Below, piece after piece: positions 26,563-34,426 of a DNA stretch of 64,000 bases. The position numbers and the translations under genes are program-made. This DNA is from Streptomyces sp. NBC_00224 (GTDB taxonomy: Bacteria > Actinomycetota > Actinomycetes > Streptomycetales > Streptomycetaceae): assembly GCF_041435195.1 (NCBI RefSeq), contig NZ_CP108106.1, forward strand, positions 7,825,001-7,889,000. The letters run 5' to 3'. The notes beneath the pieces were generated by a model, which ran no database searches, was not told the DNA's origin, and saw only the letters and a list, made by a program, of their open reading frames with translations. Each line of letters begins with the position of its first letter. Positions within the stretch are counted from its first letter, which is position 1.

Positions 26563-26690
26563 ACATTGCGCCACCGGCTGATCATTGTTGGCCGTGCGCA
26601 TGCCAATTCCGTGCCGCCCGTGCCGTTCGCCGAGGCCCGGCGGGTCCCCCACGGCCTCCCACCATCGCGACAGAGGAGCACCAACCCCCC

Positions 26691-27350
26691 ATGCACCGCA
26701 CTGCTTGGACGACGCGCACGGCCGTCACGGTGGCCGCAGCGGCGACCGCCCTCATAGCCGCGCCGACCGCCTCCCAGGCGGCCCCCGCCGCGGCCCCGCA
26801 CTCCGTCGTGGCCCAGGCCTCCGCCTCCGGCGGGATCGCCGCGCTCAAGGATGTCGACTACGCGACCTGGCTGCGCGACGTCCAGGGCGTCGTGGACACC
26901 GCCCGCCCGTACCTCAAGGACCGCATCGCCGCCTCGCCCGCGGGCGAGAAGCCGGCGATCGTCCTGGACATCGACAACACCTCGCTGGAGACGGACTTCC
27001 ACCATTTCTGGACGTTCCCGACCCCCGCCATCCAGTCGATGCGGGACATGGTGCGCGAGGCGAGCTCCCAGGGCGTCGCCGTCTTCTTTGTGACGGCCCG
27101 CCCCGGCATCATCGAGTCCCTCACCTCGTACAACCTCAAGGCCGTCGGCTACCCCGTCACCGGTCTCTACGTACGCGATATGCCGGACCTGTTCCACGAG
27201 GTCAGCACGTACAAGACGGAGAAGCGGGCCGAGATCGAGGCGCGCGGCTACACGATCATCGCCAACTTCGGCAACAACACGACCGACCTGGTCGGCGGGC
27301 ACGCCGAGCGTGCCTTCAAGCTCCCGGACTACGACGGCAAGCTGTCCTGA
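26691..27350 (+). CDS. Secreted HAD acid phosphatase (class B/survival-protein type)
   Basis: 219 residues. The signal peptide is cut near residue 30 (ASQA-AP). The HAD nucleophile motif is DIDNT (Asp93, Asp95), with FVTARPG as the second motif and NFGNNTTDL as the acidic last motif. PF03767-type acid phosphatases remove phosphate from nucleotides and other monoesters outside the cell. The GAGG ribosome site is somewhat far from the ATG. Confidence 0.88.
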   Translation: MHRTAWTTRTAVTVAAAATALIAAPTASQAAPAAAPHSVVAQASASGGIAALKDVDYATWLRDVQGVVDTARPYLKDRIAASPAGEKPAIVLDIDNTSLETDFHHFWTFPTPAIQSMRDMVREASSQGVAVFFVTARPGIIESLTSYNLKAVGYPVTGLYVRDMPDLFHEVSTYKTEKRAEIEARGYTIIANFGNNTTDLVGGHAERAFKLPDYDGKLS

Positions 27351-27360
27351 CCCGCTCGTG

Positions 27361-27408
27361 ACGGACGACGGCGCCCCGTGGCCACTGCCGCGGGGCGCCG
27401 TCGTCCGT
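27361..27408. terminator. Very strong bidirectional terminator
   Basis: Arms ACGGACGACGGCGCCCCG and CGGGGCGCCGTCGTCCGT are perfect over 18 bp with a 12-nt loop. It sits between the convergent acid phosphatase and FAD oxidase genes. Confidence 0.8.
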
Positions 27409-27425
27409 ATCGGGACCGTCAGCCG

Positions 27426-28742
27426 TCAGCCGAGGACCGGGAAGTTGCTGCGGAAGACCCCGCGCGGGTCGCGGTCGCGCTTGACCTGCTGGAGCCTGGC
27501 CAGCGCCTCGGGCGTGAAGGCCGCCGCGGCGGTGTCACCGGGGGAGAGGTACGTGTAGGGCTTGCGGCCGCTGATGTACGGGGCGACCGACTGGACCAGC
27601 GCCTCCTGGCGGGCGACGATCTCGGCCCTGCGCTCCGGCGAGGACGGCACACCGAACATGGACAGGGTGTACGGCTCGGTCAGCGGGCCCTGGGGGTTCT
27701 CCGTCGGCCGGGCGAGGGCGCCGCCCAGGTGCCGGATGTTCATACCGAGGAGAGGGGCGATCGGCTCCGCGAGCAGCGCGGCGACGACCTTGTCGTCCAG
27801 GTCCGTCAGAAGCTCGGCGCGGGCCGCGGAGGGCCCGGGCTCCGTCGGCTCGTGGGCGATCTCCCCCAGCTCGGCCATCGGCCACACGCCCCTGGTGTCC
27901 GCGTTCGCGCCCTCGATCTCGTCGAGCGCACTGAGCAGCGCCCGGCCCTCGGCCTCCTCGCCCAGGAAGGTGCTGTCCAGGGTGACCAGCCAGGGGCCGT
28001 TCGGGATGTCGAGCATGTTGAACCACACGGTCAGCTCGTCCGGCGCAGCGGAGGTGATCTTGCGGAAGGCATCCAGGACGCGGGGCGCCTGGCTGCCGTG
28101 CCAGACCATCCGGCCGCCGAAGAGGGTGGGCGCGGGGTGCAGGTCGTACTCGATGGCCGTGACCACGGCGTAGTCGCCGCCGCCGCCGCGCAGCGCCCAG
28201 AAGAGCTCGGCGTCGGAGTCGGCGGTCACCCGCGCCTGGGTGCCGTCGGCGGTGACCACGTCGAAGGCGGTGACGCTGTCGGCGGCCCAGCCGTACTTGC
28301 GACCGAACCAGCTGAGCCCGCCGCCGAGCGTGTAGCCGACCACGCTGACCAGCGGGGAGCTGCCCGGCAGCCCGGTCAGGCCGAGCGGCCCGGCCGCCGC
28401 CTGGACCTGCCCGCCCTGGACGCCCGCGCCGACGCGCGCGCTACGGGCGGCGGCGTCGACGTGCAGCTCGTCGAGCTTGCCCGTGCGGAGCAGGATCACT
28501 CCCTCCACGTCGCCGCTGGCGCCCCGGCCGCCGGGCTGGGGCGCGACGGCGAGTCCGGCGGCGGCCGCATACCGCACCACGGCCGCCACGTCGTCGGCGT
28601 CGGCGGCCTCGACGACCGCCGAGACGGGCTGCTGGACTGCGAGGTTCCACGGCTTTCGTGCCTGGTCGAAGTCGTCGTCACCGGTCAGGAGGACACGGCC
28701 GCGCACCTGTGAACGCAGTTCGGCGAGAGCGCTCGTGGTCAT
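27426..28742 (-). CDS. FAD-binding oxidase (BBE-like) lacking covalent-FAD residues
   Basis: 438 residues with a PCMH FAD-binding domain and a C-terminal BBE element. The usual RGGHS histidine is replaced: the sequence is PGGRGAS with Arg73. The region that normally carries the second cysteine reads SSPLVSVVGYTLGGG. FAD should therefore be non-covalent. The family oxidises alcohols, sugars, alkaloids and polyketide intermediates. The ribosome site is AGGAAGTAGGAA. Compare the downstream BBE paralogue at 55739-57121, which keeps the histidine. Confidence 0.85.
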   Translation of the reverse strand: MTTSALAELRSQVRGRVLLTGDDDFDQARKPWNLAVQQPVSAVVEAADADDVAAVVRYAAAAGLAVAPQPGGRGASGDVEGVILLRTGKLDELHVDAAARSARVGAGVQGGQVQAAAGPLGLTGLPGSSPLVSVVGYTLGGGLSWFGRKYGWAADSVTAFDVVTADGTQARVTADSDAELFWALRGGGGDYAVVTAIEYDLHPAPTLFGGRMVWHGSQAPRVLDAFRKITSAAPDELTVWFNMLDIPNGPWLVTLDSTFLGEEAEGRALLSALDEIEGANADTRGVWPMAELGEIAHEPTEPGPSAARAELLTDLDDKVVAALLAEPIAPLLGMNIRHLGGALARPTENPQGPLTEPYTLSMFGVPSSPERRAEIVARQEALVQSVAPYISGRKPYTYLSPGDTAAAAFTPEALARLQQVKRDRDPRGVFRSNFPVLG

Positions 28743-28884
28743 GGTTGTTTCCTACTTCCTCGTTCTGCGTGTGCCCCCGGAACCGCACCGGCCGGCTTTC
28801 GCGATCACTTATTTGACGGAATCGAACGGGGAAACGTGACAAGAAGGAGGAGGAAGGTGGGAAGGGGAAGCGCGGGGAGGGGCC

Positions 28885-28911
28885 CGCGGGACCTGATAGC
28901 ACGGTCCCGCG
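28885..28911. terminator. Hairpin beside the dispersed repeat
   Basis: Arms CGCGGGACC and GGTCCCGCG, perfect, with a 9-nt loop. It follows a purine-rich stretch (about 28839-28880) and lies just outside the MITE-like element. It may terminate leftward transcription from the symporter operon. Confidence 0.4.
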
Positions 28912-28919
28912 CGGCCGGC

Positions 28920-29112
28920 CTAGGGCCTGTCCGGCGGATCTGGTCGCCCGCGGGGTGCCTTCGCCTTTCGGTCCTGGTGAGCGGGGGTCTGGTGCGTCCA
29001 GCTGCAAGGCGGAGGAGGGCGTCGACGCGGAGCGTCGGCAACCGACGACAACGCGGCAGATGGGCGTGCCAGACCCCCGCGTCCCAGACAAGATCCGCCG
29101 GACAGGCCCTAG
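28920..29112. mobile_element. MITE-like 193-bp element with 21-bp terminal inverted repeats
   Basis: The left end is CTAGGGCCTGTCCGGC followed by GGATC, and the right end is its exact reverse complement, 21 bp perfect. Nested inside are GCGGGGGTCTGG/CCAGACCCCCGC (28981-28992 and 29069-29080) and a small CGTCGG/CCGACG hairpin. It encodes no transposase. The right terminus provides the TAG stop of the neighbouring small membrane gene. Three solitary copies of the 16-bp end occur elsewhere in the window. A non-autonomous transposon derivative is the inference; the parent family is not known from this sequence. Confidence 0.6.
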
Positions 29113-29405
29113 ACCCCTTCCGGCCCGGCTTCGCCGTCCTCCGGGGTGGGCGGGGAGAGGGGGCGCAGCCAGAGCCAGACCAGGAAGAACAGTCCCAGGG
29201 CCAGCATCCCGAGCCCCGTCCAGAGGTTGATGTTGACGCCCTCGGCCTTCTTCAGGTCGGCGTCGGAGGCCGTGAGCCCGGCTATGGTGACGATCACTCC
29301 GTACAGGGTGAACAGGCTGCCGATGATCCGGCGGATGTCGAAGAGCCGGGCCGCGGTGGCGGACTTCTTCTCCAGCTCGGAGACTTCGCGTTGCAGTTCA
29401 GACAT
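29109..29405 (-). CDS. Small two-helix membrane protein, symporter partner
   Basis: 98 residues. An N-terminal charged, heptad-like helix (ELQREVSELEKKSA) precedes two transmembrane segments (about 28-48 and 63-83). The ribosome site is GGAGG. The gene starts 15 bp after the SSS symporter stop, so it belongs to that operon and may be an accessory or stabilising subunit. Its TAG stop lies in the terminal repeat of the MITE-like element, so that insertion may have set the present C-terminus. Confidence 0.75.
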   Translation of the reverse strand: MSELQREVSELEKKSATAARLFDIRRIIGSLFTLYGVIVTIAGLTASDADLKKAEGVNINLWTGLGMLALGLFFLVWLWLRPLSPPTPEDGEAGPEGV

Positions 29406-29420
29406 GGTCCGGGCCTCCGA

Positions 29421-31091
29421 TCAGAGCGAGTAGGGCAGGTAGCAGAGCGCGGCGAGGACCACCGCTCCCCAGCCGAGCAGCGCGGGCCTGCGGTACCAGG
29501 CGCCGTCGCCCTCGGCGGGCTGCTCCTCCGGACCGGGCGAGACCGTCCCGTACACCAGACCGGCGAGCTCGGCCTCGGGCTTGGGGGCGGTGAAGAGCGT
29601 CACCACGACCATGACGATCGCGCCGGCGGCGAAGCCGACGATCGCGGAGACGAAGTTGGCGCCCTGGTCGGTGGGGATGGACACGACGCCCTGCTTGTAG
29701 ATCCAGAAGTAGTTGACCATCGCGGCCGTGGTGCCCGCGAACAGCCCCCAGACACCGGACTTCTTGGAGGCCCGCTTCCAGAACATCCCGATGACGAAGA
29801 CCACGAACATCGGCACGTTGAAGAAGGAGAACAGCGTCTGGAGGTACCCCATGATGTTGGAGAAGCTGGACGCGATGAACGCGGTGCCGATCGAGGCGAG
29901 CACACCGATCGCCGTGATCAGCCGCCCGAAGCGCAGGTAGTACGCGTCCGGCTGCCCCTTCCTCACGTACTTGGACCAGATGTCGTACGTGAAAACGGTG
30001 TTGAACGACGACACATTGGCCGCCATGCCCGCCATGAACGCGGCGAGCAGCCCGGTGACGGCGATGCCGAGCACCCCGTTGGGCAGCAGCTCCTGCATCA
30101 GGTACGGGATGGCGTCGTTGTACGTGAGGCCGGAGCCCGGGGTGCCGATGTCGGGCACCAGGGCGGCGGCGACCAGTCCCGGGATCATCACCAGGAAGAC
30201 GATGAACATCTTCGGGAAGGCGGCGATCAGCGGGGTGCGCCGCGCCGCGCTGAGGTTCTTGGCGGAGAGGGCGCGCTGGACCTCGGCGAAGTTGGTGGTC
30301 CAGTAGCCGAAGGAGAGCACGAAGCCGAGCCCGAGGATGATCGTCAGCCAGTTGGCGCCGAGCGGGTTGCTCTGCCCGATGCCGGTGCCGCCCCAGGCGG
30401 TGAGGTAGTTGTGGCCGTGCGCCGACTCCAGGTCGTCGCTGAGCGCGCCCCAGCCGCCGACCCGCTTGAGGCCGAGGACGACCAGCGGGATGAGCGCGGC
30501 GAGGATCACGAAGAACTGGAGCACTTCGTTGTAGATCGCCGAGGAGAGTCCGCCGACGGTGATGTACGCGAGCACGAAGAGCCCGGCGACGACGATGGCC
30601 ACCCACTGCGGCCAGCCGAGCAGCGCCTCGACCACGATCGACAGGGCGTAGAGGTTGACGCCCGCGATCAGGATCGCGGCGAAGGCGAACAGCGCCGAGC
30701 TGAGCAGGTGCGCGGACGCGTCGAACCGCTGGAGCAGGAACTCCGGCACCGAGCGGACCTTCGAGCGGTAGTAGAAGGGCATCATCACCAGGCCGAGGAA
30801 GACCATGGCCGGGATGGCGCCGATCCAGTACCAGTGGACGACCGCGACGCCGTACTGGGCGCCGGTGGCGGCCATCCCGAGGATCTCGGTCGCGCCCAGA
30901 TTGGCGGCGACGAAGGCGAGCCCGGTCACCCAGGCGGGCAGCGAGCGCCCGGAGAGGAAGAAGTCGAGGCTGGTCTTCACGCTCGCGCGGGCGGCGAAGC
31001 CGATGCCCAGAACGACGACGAAGTAGATCGCCAGAATCGTGTAGTCGAGCCCATTGGTGGGGAGCCGGAGCCCTTCGGCCAGAGATTGCAT
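29421..31091 (-). CDS. Sodium:solute symporter (SSS family)
   Basis: 556 residues with about 14 hydrophobic helices and the LeuT-like SSS layout. The N-terminus has the usual SLDFFLSGRSLPAW, and GNxx-like loop elements follow. The start is an ATG with a weak site; the open frame continues upstream but is implausible as coding. The solute (sugar, organic acid or similar) is not deducible. A perfect AAACTG/CAGTTT dyad and direct repeats lie upstream, suggesting specific transcriptional control. Confidence 0.88.
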   Translation of the reverse strand: MQSLAEGLRLPTNGLDYTILAIYFVVVLGIGFAARASVKTSLDFFLSGRSLPAWVTGLAFVAANLGATEILGMAATGAQYGVAVVHWYWIGAIPAMVFLGLVMMPFYYRSKVRSVPEFLLQRFDASAHLLSSALFAFAAILIAGVNLYALSIVVEALLGWPQWVAIVVAGLFVLAYITVGGLSSAIYNEVLQFFVILAALIPLVVLGLKRVGGWGALSDDLESAHGHNYLTAWGGTGIGQSNPLGANWLTIILGLGFVLSFGYWTTNFAEVQRALSAKNLSAARRTPLIAAFPKMFIVFLVMIPGLVAAALVPDIGTPGSGLTYNDAIPYLMQELLPNGVLGIAVTGLLAAFMAGMAANVSSFNTVFTYDIWSKYVRKGQPDAYYLRFGRLITAIGVLASIGTAFIASSFSNIMGYLQTLFSFFNVPMFVVFVIGMFWKRASKKSGVWGLFAGTTAAMVNYFWIYKQGVVSIPTDQGANFVSAIVGFAAGAIVMVVVTLFTAPKPEAELAGLVYGTVSPGPEEQPAEGDGAWYRRPALLGWGAVVLAALCYLPYSL

Positions 31092-31149
31092 ACGTACTCG
31101 CTTCGTCGCGCGAACTGATCCGAACCGGAACCTACGCCTCGACGGCCAG

Positions 31150-31183
31150 AAACTGAACAGTTTTGTTGGAAGTTTTTGTTGGA
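31150..31183. promoter_or_regulatory. Dyad and direct repeats upstream of the symporter
   Basis: AAACTG and CAGTTT around two bases (31150-31163) are followed by two copies of TTTTGTTGGA 13 bp apart (31161-31170 and 31174-31183). This A+T-rich cluster stands out from its surroundings and is a good candidate operator. The remaining bases to 31455 show no gene. Confidence 0.5.
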
Positions 31184-31455
31184 TTGTGGTGGAGGGTGAG
31201 GGATCCGTGGGTGGCGGCCCGGTGGCCGCTCGTCCGCTTGTCCGGAATGCGCCCGTGGAGCGGTGCGGTCCGCGCCGCTGCGGTGACAGGCAGGGGATGC
31301 GGTGCCAGAGTGTCCGCCACGGAACTGCGCGGGACTCGGACCCCGTCCCTGCGTCCTGGCGCGCGCCCACGGCGGCGCCGGACCCCTTCGAGCACATCTC
31401 GCCTCGGCATGCCCCGCCCGCATCGCGCCGGGACGTGGGCCGGAGAGGGAACACG

Positions 31456-32580
31456 ATGGGTTCATGGCAGTGGAACGACCAGCAGAAACCCACCGCCGCG
31501 GTCGGTGTACGGGCCACCGCGGGCGCCGTCACCATGAAGGACGACCCGCAGGCGGCCCAGCGGCCGTACGTCTTCGTCCGCGGCTACGACTCGCGGCTGC
31601 ACGTCAACTGGTGGGACGGCAAGGCCTGGCACTGGAGCGACCAGGGCACACCGGCCGGGCGCACCGTCATCGAGAAGGTCGGCGCCGTCACGGTCAAGGA
31701 CAGCGCGAACGCGGTCCAGCGGCCGTACGCCTTCGTGATCGGTGACGACTCGAAGCTGTATGTGAACTGGTGGGACGGCAGCAAGTGGAACTGGAGCGAC
31801 CAGGGCGCGCCCGGCGGGCGCCGCGTCCGCGAGGGCGTCGGGGTCGTCAGCGTCCAGGACAACCCGAGCGCGCCGCAGCGGCCGTACGTCTTCGTCCTCA
31901 CCGACGACTTCCGCCTCTGGGTCAACTGGTGGGACGGCAAGGCGTGGAACTGGAGCGACCAGGGCACCCCGCCGAGCCGCACCATCTCGCGCCCCCTCGG
32001 CGTCACCACCATGCGCGACAACCCGAACGCCTTCACCCGGCCGTACGCCTTCGTCATCACCGACGACTCCCGCGTCTGGGTCAACTGGTGGGACGGGAGC
32101 AAGTGGAACTGGCACGACCAGGGCGCGCCCAGCGGGCAACCGGTGAAGAAGGGCGCGGGCGTCATCACCTGCCAGGACACCCCGCAGGCGGTCGAGCGGC
32201 CCTACGCCTTCGTCCAGGGCTACGACTCGAAGCTGTATGTGAACTGGTGGGACGGCAGCAAGTGGAACTGGAGCGACCAGGGCGCACCCGGCGGGCGGCT
32301 CATCCTCGACTCCGTCGGCGTGGTCACGATGAGGGACAACCCCACCGCGTTCACCCGCCCGTACGCCTTCGTGATCGGTGACGACTCGAAGCTGTACGTG
32401 AACTGGTGGGACGGCAGCAAGTGGAACTGGGCCGCGCAGGGCACGCCGCCCGGGCGCGTCATCGAGCGCCCCGGCGAGGCCCTCACGGTTCAGGACAATG
32501 CGAGCGCGACCGAGCGCCCGTATGCCTTCGTCCTCACCGACGACTCCGACGTGTGGGTCAACTGGTGGTCACTGCCGTAG
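31456..32580 (+). CDS. Seven-repeat protein, predicted seven-bladed beta-propeller
   Basis: 374 residues from an ATG behind GAGAGGGAA. Seven repeats of exactly 53 residues each centre on RPYxFVxxDDSxLxVNWWDG; the VNWW asparagines fall at 51, 104, 157, 210, 263, 316 and 369. The last repeat stops right after VNWW. The N-terminus (WQWNDQQKP) supplies the strand that follows VNWW in the other repeats. That circular split is the velcro closure of beta-propellers. Lectin-type propellers are built like this, so sugar binding is a fair guess. No signal peptide or catalytic motif is seen. It overlaps the convergent NUDIX gene by 23 bp. Confidence 0.85.
   Translation: MGSWQWNDQQKPTAAVGVRATAGAVTMKDDPQAAQRPYVFVRGYDSRLHVNWWDGKAWHWSDQGTPAGRTVIEKVGAVTVKDSANAVQRPYAFVIGDDSKLYVNWWDGSKWNWSDQGAPGGRRVREGVGVVSVQDNPSAPQRPYVFVLTDDFRLWVNWWDGKAWNWSDQGTPPSRTISRPLGVTTMRDNPNAFTRPYAFVITDDSRVWVNWWDGSKWNWHDQGAPSGQPVKKGAGVITCQDTPQAVERPYAFVQGYDSKLYVNWWDGSKWNWSDQGAPGGRLILDSVGVVTMRDNPTAFTRPYAFVIGDDSKLYVNWWDGSKWNWAAQGTPPGRVIERPGEALTVQDNASATERPYAFVLTDDSDVWVNWWSLP
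31522..32577 (+). repeat. Tandem 159-bp coding repeats
   Basis: Six complete units and one partial unit encode the 53-residue blades. Several units are nearly identical at DNA level, for example around 31740, 32225 and 32390, where the stretch for KLYVNWWDGSKWNW repeats. This suggests recent internal duplication or gene conversion. Confidence 0.85.
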
Positions 32581-33244
32581 GCGGTACGCGGACGGCGAAC
32601 GGGCCGTCCAGGGCGGCCCATTGGAGCAGCATGACGGTCTTGGCGTCGGCGATCTCCCCGCTGCGGACCCTGTCCAGGGCCTCGGTGAAGGGGAGTTCCA
32701 CGACGGCGATGTCCTCGCCTTCGGCCGCGACCCCGCCTCCTTCACCGGTGGCGGTGGCCGGGCCGTAGGGGGCCGCGAAGAAGTGCAGCCGCTCGGTGAC
32801 CGAGCCGGGGCTCATATAGACCGCGAACACCGGCTCGGGCACACCGACGGTGTGGCCCGTCTCCTCGGCCGCTTCCCGCCGGATGGCCTCCTCGGGGCTG
32901 TCCCCGTCGAGCAGCCCGGCGGCGGTCTCGACGAGCATGCCGTCGGGGTGGCCGTTGACGTACGCGGGCAACCGGAACTGGCGCGTCAGCAGCACGGTCC
33001 GGCGGTCGGCGTCGTACAGGAGGATCGTCGCGCCGTCGCCCCGGTCGTACGTCTCGCGCTGCTCGCGGCTCCAATGGCCGTCGCTGTGGCGGTAGTCGAA
33101 GGTGGTTTTGCGCAGGACGTACCAGTCGCAGGAGAGCACCTCGACGTCGGTGATCCGCACCTGCGGGTTGCCGGTCAGGTCGCGTCCGTGCCGGTCCAGG
33201 CCGGTGCGGCCGCGGCGGTCTGGGGTGTCGATGCCGGCGGTCAT
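32558..33244 (-). CDS. NUDIX hydrolase (NudK/ADP-ribose pyrophosphatase-like)
   Basis: 228 residues. The Nudix box (about 110-131) reads GLLDGDSPEEAIRREAAEETG; spacing fits the NudK subgroup, and the first box glutamate is replaced by serine. It should hydrolyse nucleoside-diphosphate-linked compounds such as sugar nucleotides or ADP-ribose. The ATG overlaps the DeoR stop as ATGA, so the two genes are translationally coupled. That pairing suggests a role in sugar metabolism. Confidence 0.88.
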   Translation of the reverse strand: MTAGIDTPDRRGRTGLDRHGRDLTGNPQVRITDVEVLSCDWYVLRKTTFDYRHSDGHWSREQRETYDRGDGATILLYDADRRTVLLTRQFRLPAYVNGHPDGMLVETAAGLLDGDSPEEAIRREAAEETGHTVGVPEPVFAVYMSPGSVTERLHFFAAPYGPATATGEGGGVAAEGEDIAVVELPFTEALDRVRSGEIADAKTVMLLQWAALDGPFAVRVPPTAVTTS

Positions 33245-34029
33245 CGGGCGAGGACCGTCTCGACGCCCGCGTCCCGCAGCGCCTTCAGTGTCGCCGGGCC
33301 GCTGGGGTGGGTGTCGGCGTCCTCGGCCGCGGCGTCGGTGACGAAGCCGTGCACCGAGCCGAGCGGGGCGACCTGGCCGAACGCGCGGACGCCGAGCTTG
33401 GTCGCGTCGGCCACCCCGATCGTGCGGGCGGCCTGGGCGAGCCCGGCCTGCTTGACGGCCGCGTCCTCCAGGGAGAACTCCGACCAGCCGTGCTCGGCGT
33501 GGACGCCGCCGATGGACATCACGAAGCAGTCGAAGACGAGGGATTCCAGCGTGCGCAGGGCCAGGGGGCCCACCAAGGAGCGCTCGCCGGGCCGGGAGCG
33601 GCCTCCCACGACGAGGAGTTCGATCCCGGGCCGGTCCGCCAGGCACGCCGCCGCCTGGAGGCTGAGCACCGCGACCGTGAGCGGGGCCCGGGCGGCCAGG
33701 TGCTCCGCGACGTGCACGGTGGTGGTTCCGGCGTCGAGCAGCACGCGCGAGCCGGGCTCCACCAGCGCGGCCACCGCCGCACCGAGCCGGTCCTTCGTCG
33801 CGGCCTGCCAAGCCTCGCGGGCGGCGAACCCCGCACCCTCCTCACGGGGCGGCCCGGCGACCGCACCGCCGTGCACCCGCCGGAGCAGCCCCTGGCGCTC
33901 CAGCGCGTCCAGATCCCGGCGCACGGTCATCTCGGACACCCCCAGACGCTGAGAGAGTTCGGACACGGAGACCTGACCGGAGCCCTGCACGAGCCGCAAG
34001 GTCAGATCGAGACGATTGGCAACACTCAT
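33241..34029 (-). CDS. DeoR family transcriptional regulator
   Basis: 262 residues. An N-terminal DeoR winged helix (about 1-58; VSVSELSQRLGVSEMTVRRDLDALERQGLLRRVHGGA) precedes the sugar-phosphate-sensing DeoRC domain with its LLDAGTTT phosphate loop. DeoR proteins are usually repressors released by sugar phosphates. AAAGGGGGC precedes the start. A perfect palindrome lies 20 bp upstream, so autorepression with the coupled NUDIX gene is likely. Confidence 0.92.
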   Translation of the reverse strand: MSVANRLDLTLRLVQGSGQVSVSELSQRLGVSEMTVRRDLDALERQGLLRRVHGGAVAGPPREEGAGFAAREAWQAATKDRLGAAVAALVEPGSRVLLDAGTTTVHVAEHLAARAPLTVAVLSLQAAACLADRPGIELLVVGGRSRPGERSLVGPLALRTLESLVFDCFVMSIGGVHAEHGWSEFSLEDAAVKQAGLAQAARTIGVADATKLGVRAFGQVAPLGSVHGFVTDAAAEDADTHPSGPATLKALRDAGVETVLAR

Positions 34030-34049
34030 GCCCCCTTTCTAACACATAA

Positions 34050-34065
34050 ATGTTCGATCGAACAT
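34050..34065. promoter_or_regulatory. DeoR operator candidate
   Basis: ATGTTCGATCGAACAT is a perfect 16-bp palindrome, rich in the TTCG/CGAA steps typical of DeoR-family sites, and sits directly upstream of the DeoR start. Confidence 0.65.
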
Positions 34066-34426
34066 AGAACTGGGAGAACGGAAGCCCCGTCGAGGCAGGC
34101 CCGACCGACCGGCGGCGGCGAGTCGCGGGCGCGGGCGGCCTGAACGCGCTGTTCGCCAATGGGGTGTGACCGCCACGGCCTCCGGGCCATTCGCCACCGC
34201 GTCATGCGGTGACTTCTGAAGGTGGTGTTCCGGATGTTCCGCCCCCGTGCCATCGTGATGTCCGGACCAACTGGTCTGGACCATCTCGTCGTCGTGCGGC
34301 GGTCCGTCGTGCGGCACCGCAGTCGGGAGTGGGCGGATGCGTGGGGCGACCGTGTTACCGGGGGCCGGTGGGAACGGGTGTGGGGTTGTCGGCGGGGTGC
34401 CGCCGTTGCATCGGCTTGAGGTGCCG
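34066..34426. other. Divergent non-coding region before the AraC regulator
   Basis: No gene is supported here. The one notable structure is TCCGGACCA/TGGTCTGGA (34261-34269 and 34272-34280; 8 of 9 positions paired), a possible operator for the AraC-type gene. Confidence 0.35.

Noticed and set aside
28839..28880. Purine-only tract as a triplex or regulatory element
   Set aside because: Short and interrupted; it could simply be a neutral stretch next to the repeat element. No supporting structure was found.
31522..32577. Regularly spaced repeats considered as a CRISPR-like array or satellite
   Set aside because: The 159-bp period is an exact multiple of three, the frame stays open, and the units encode a consistent protein repeat with no spacer-like variable segments.
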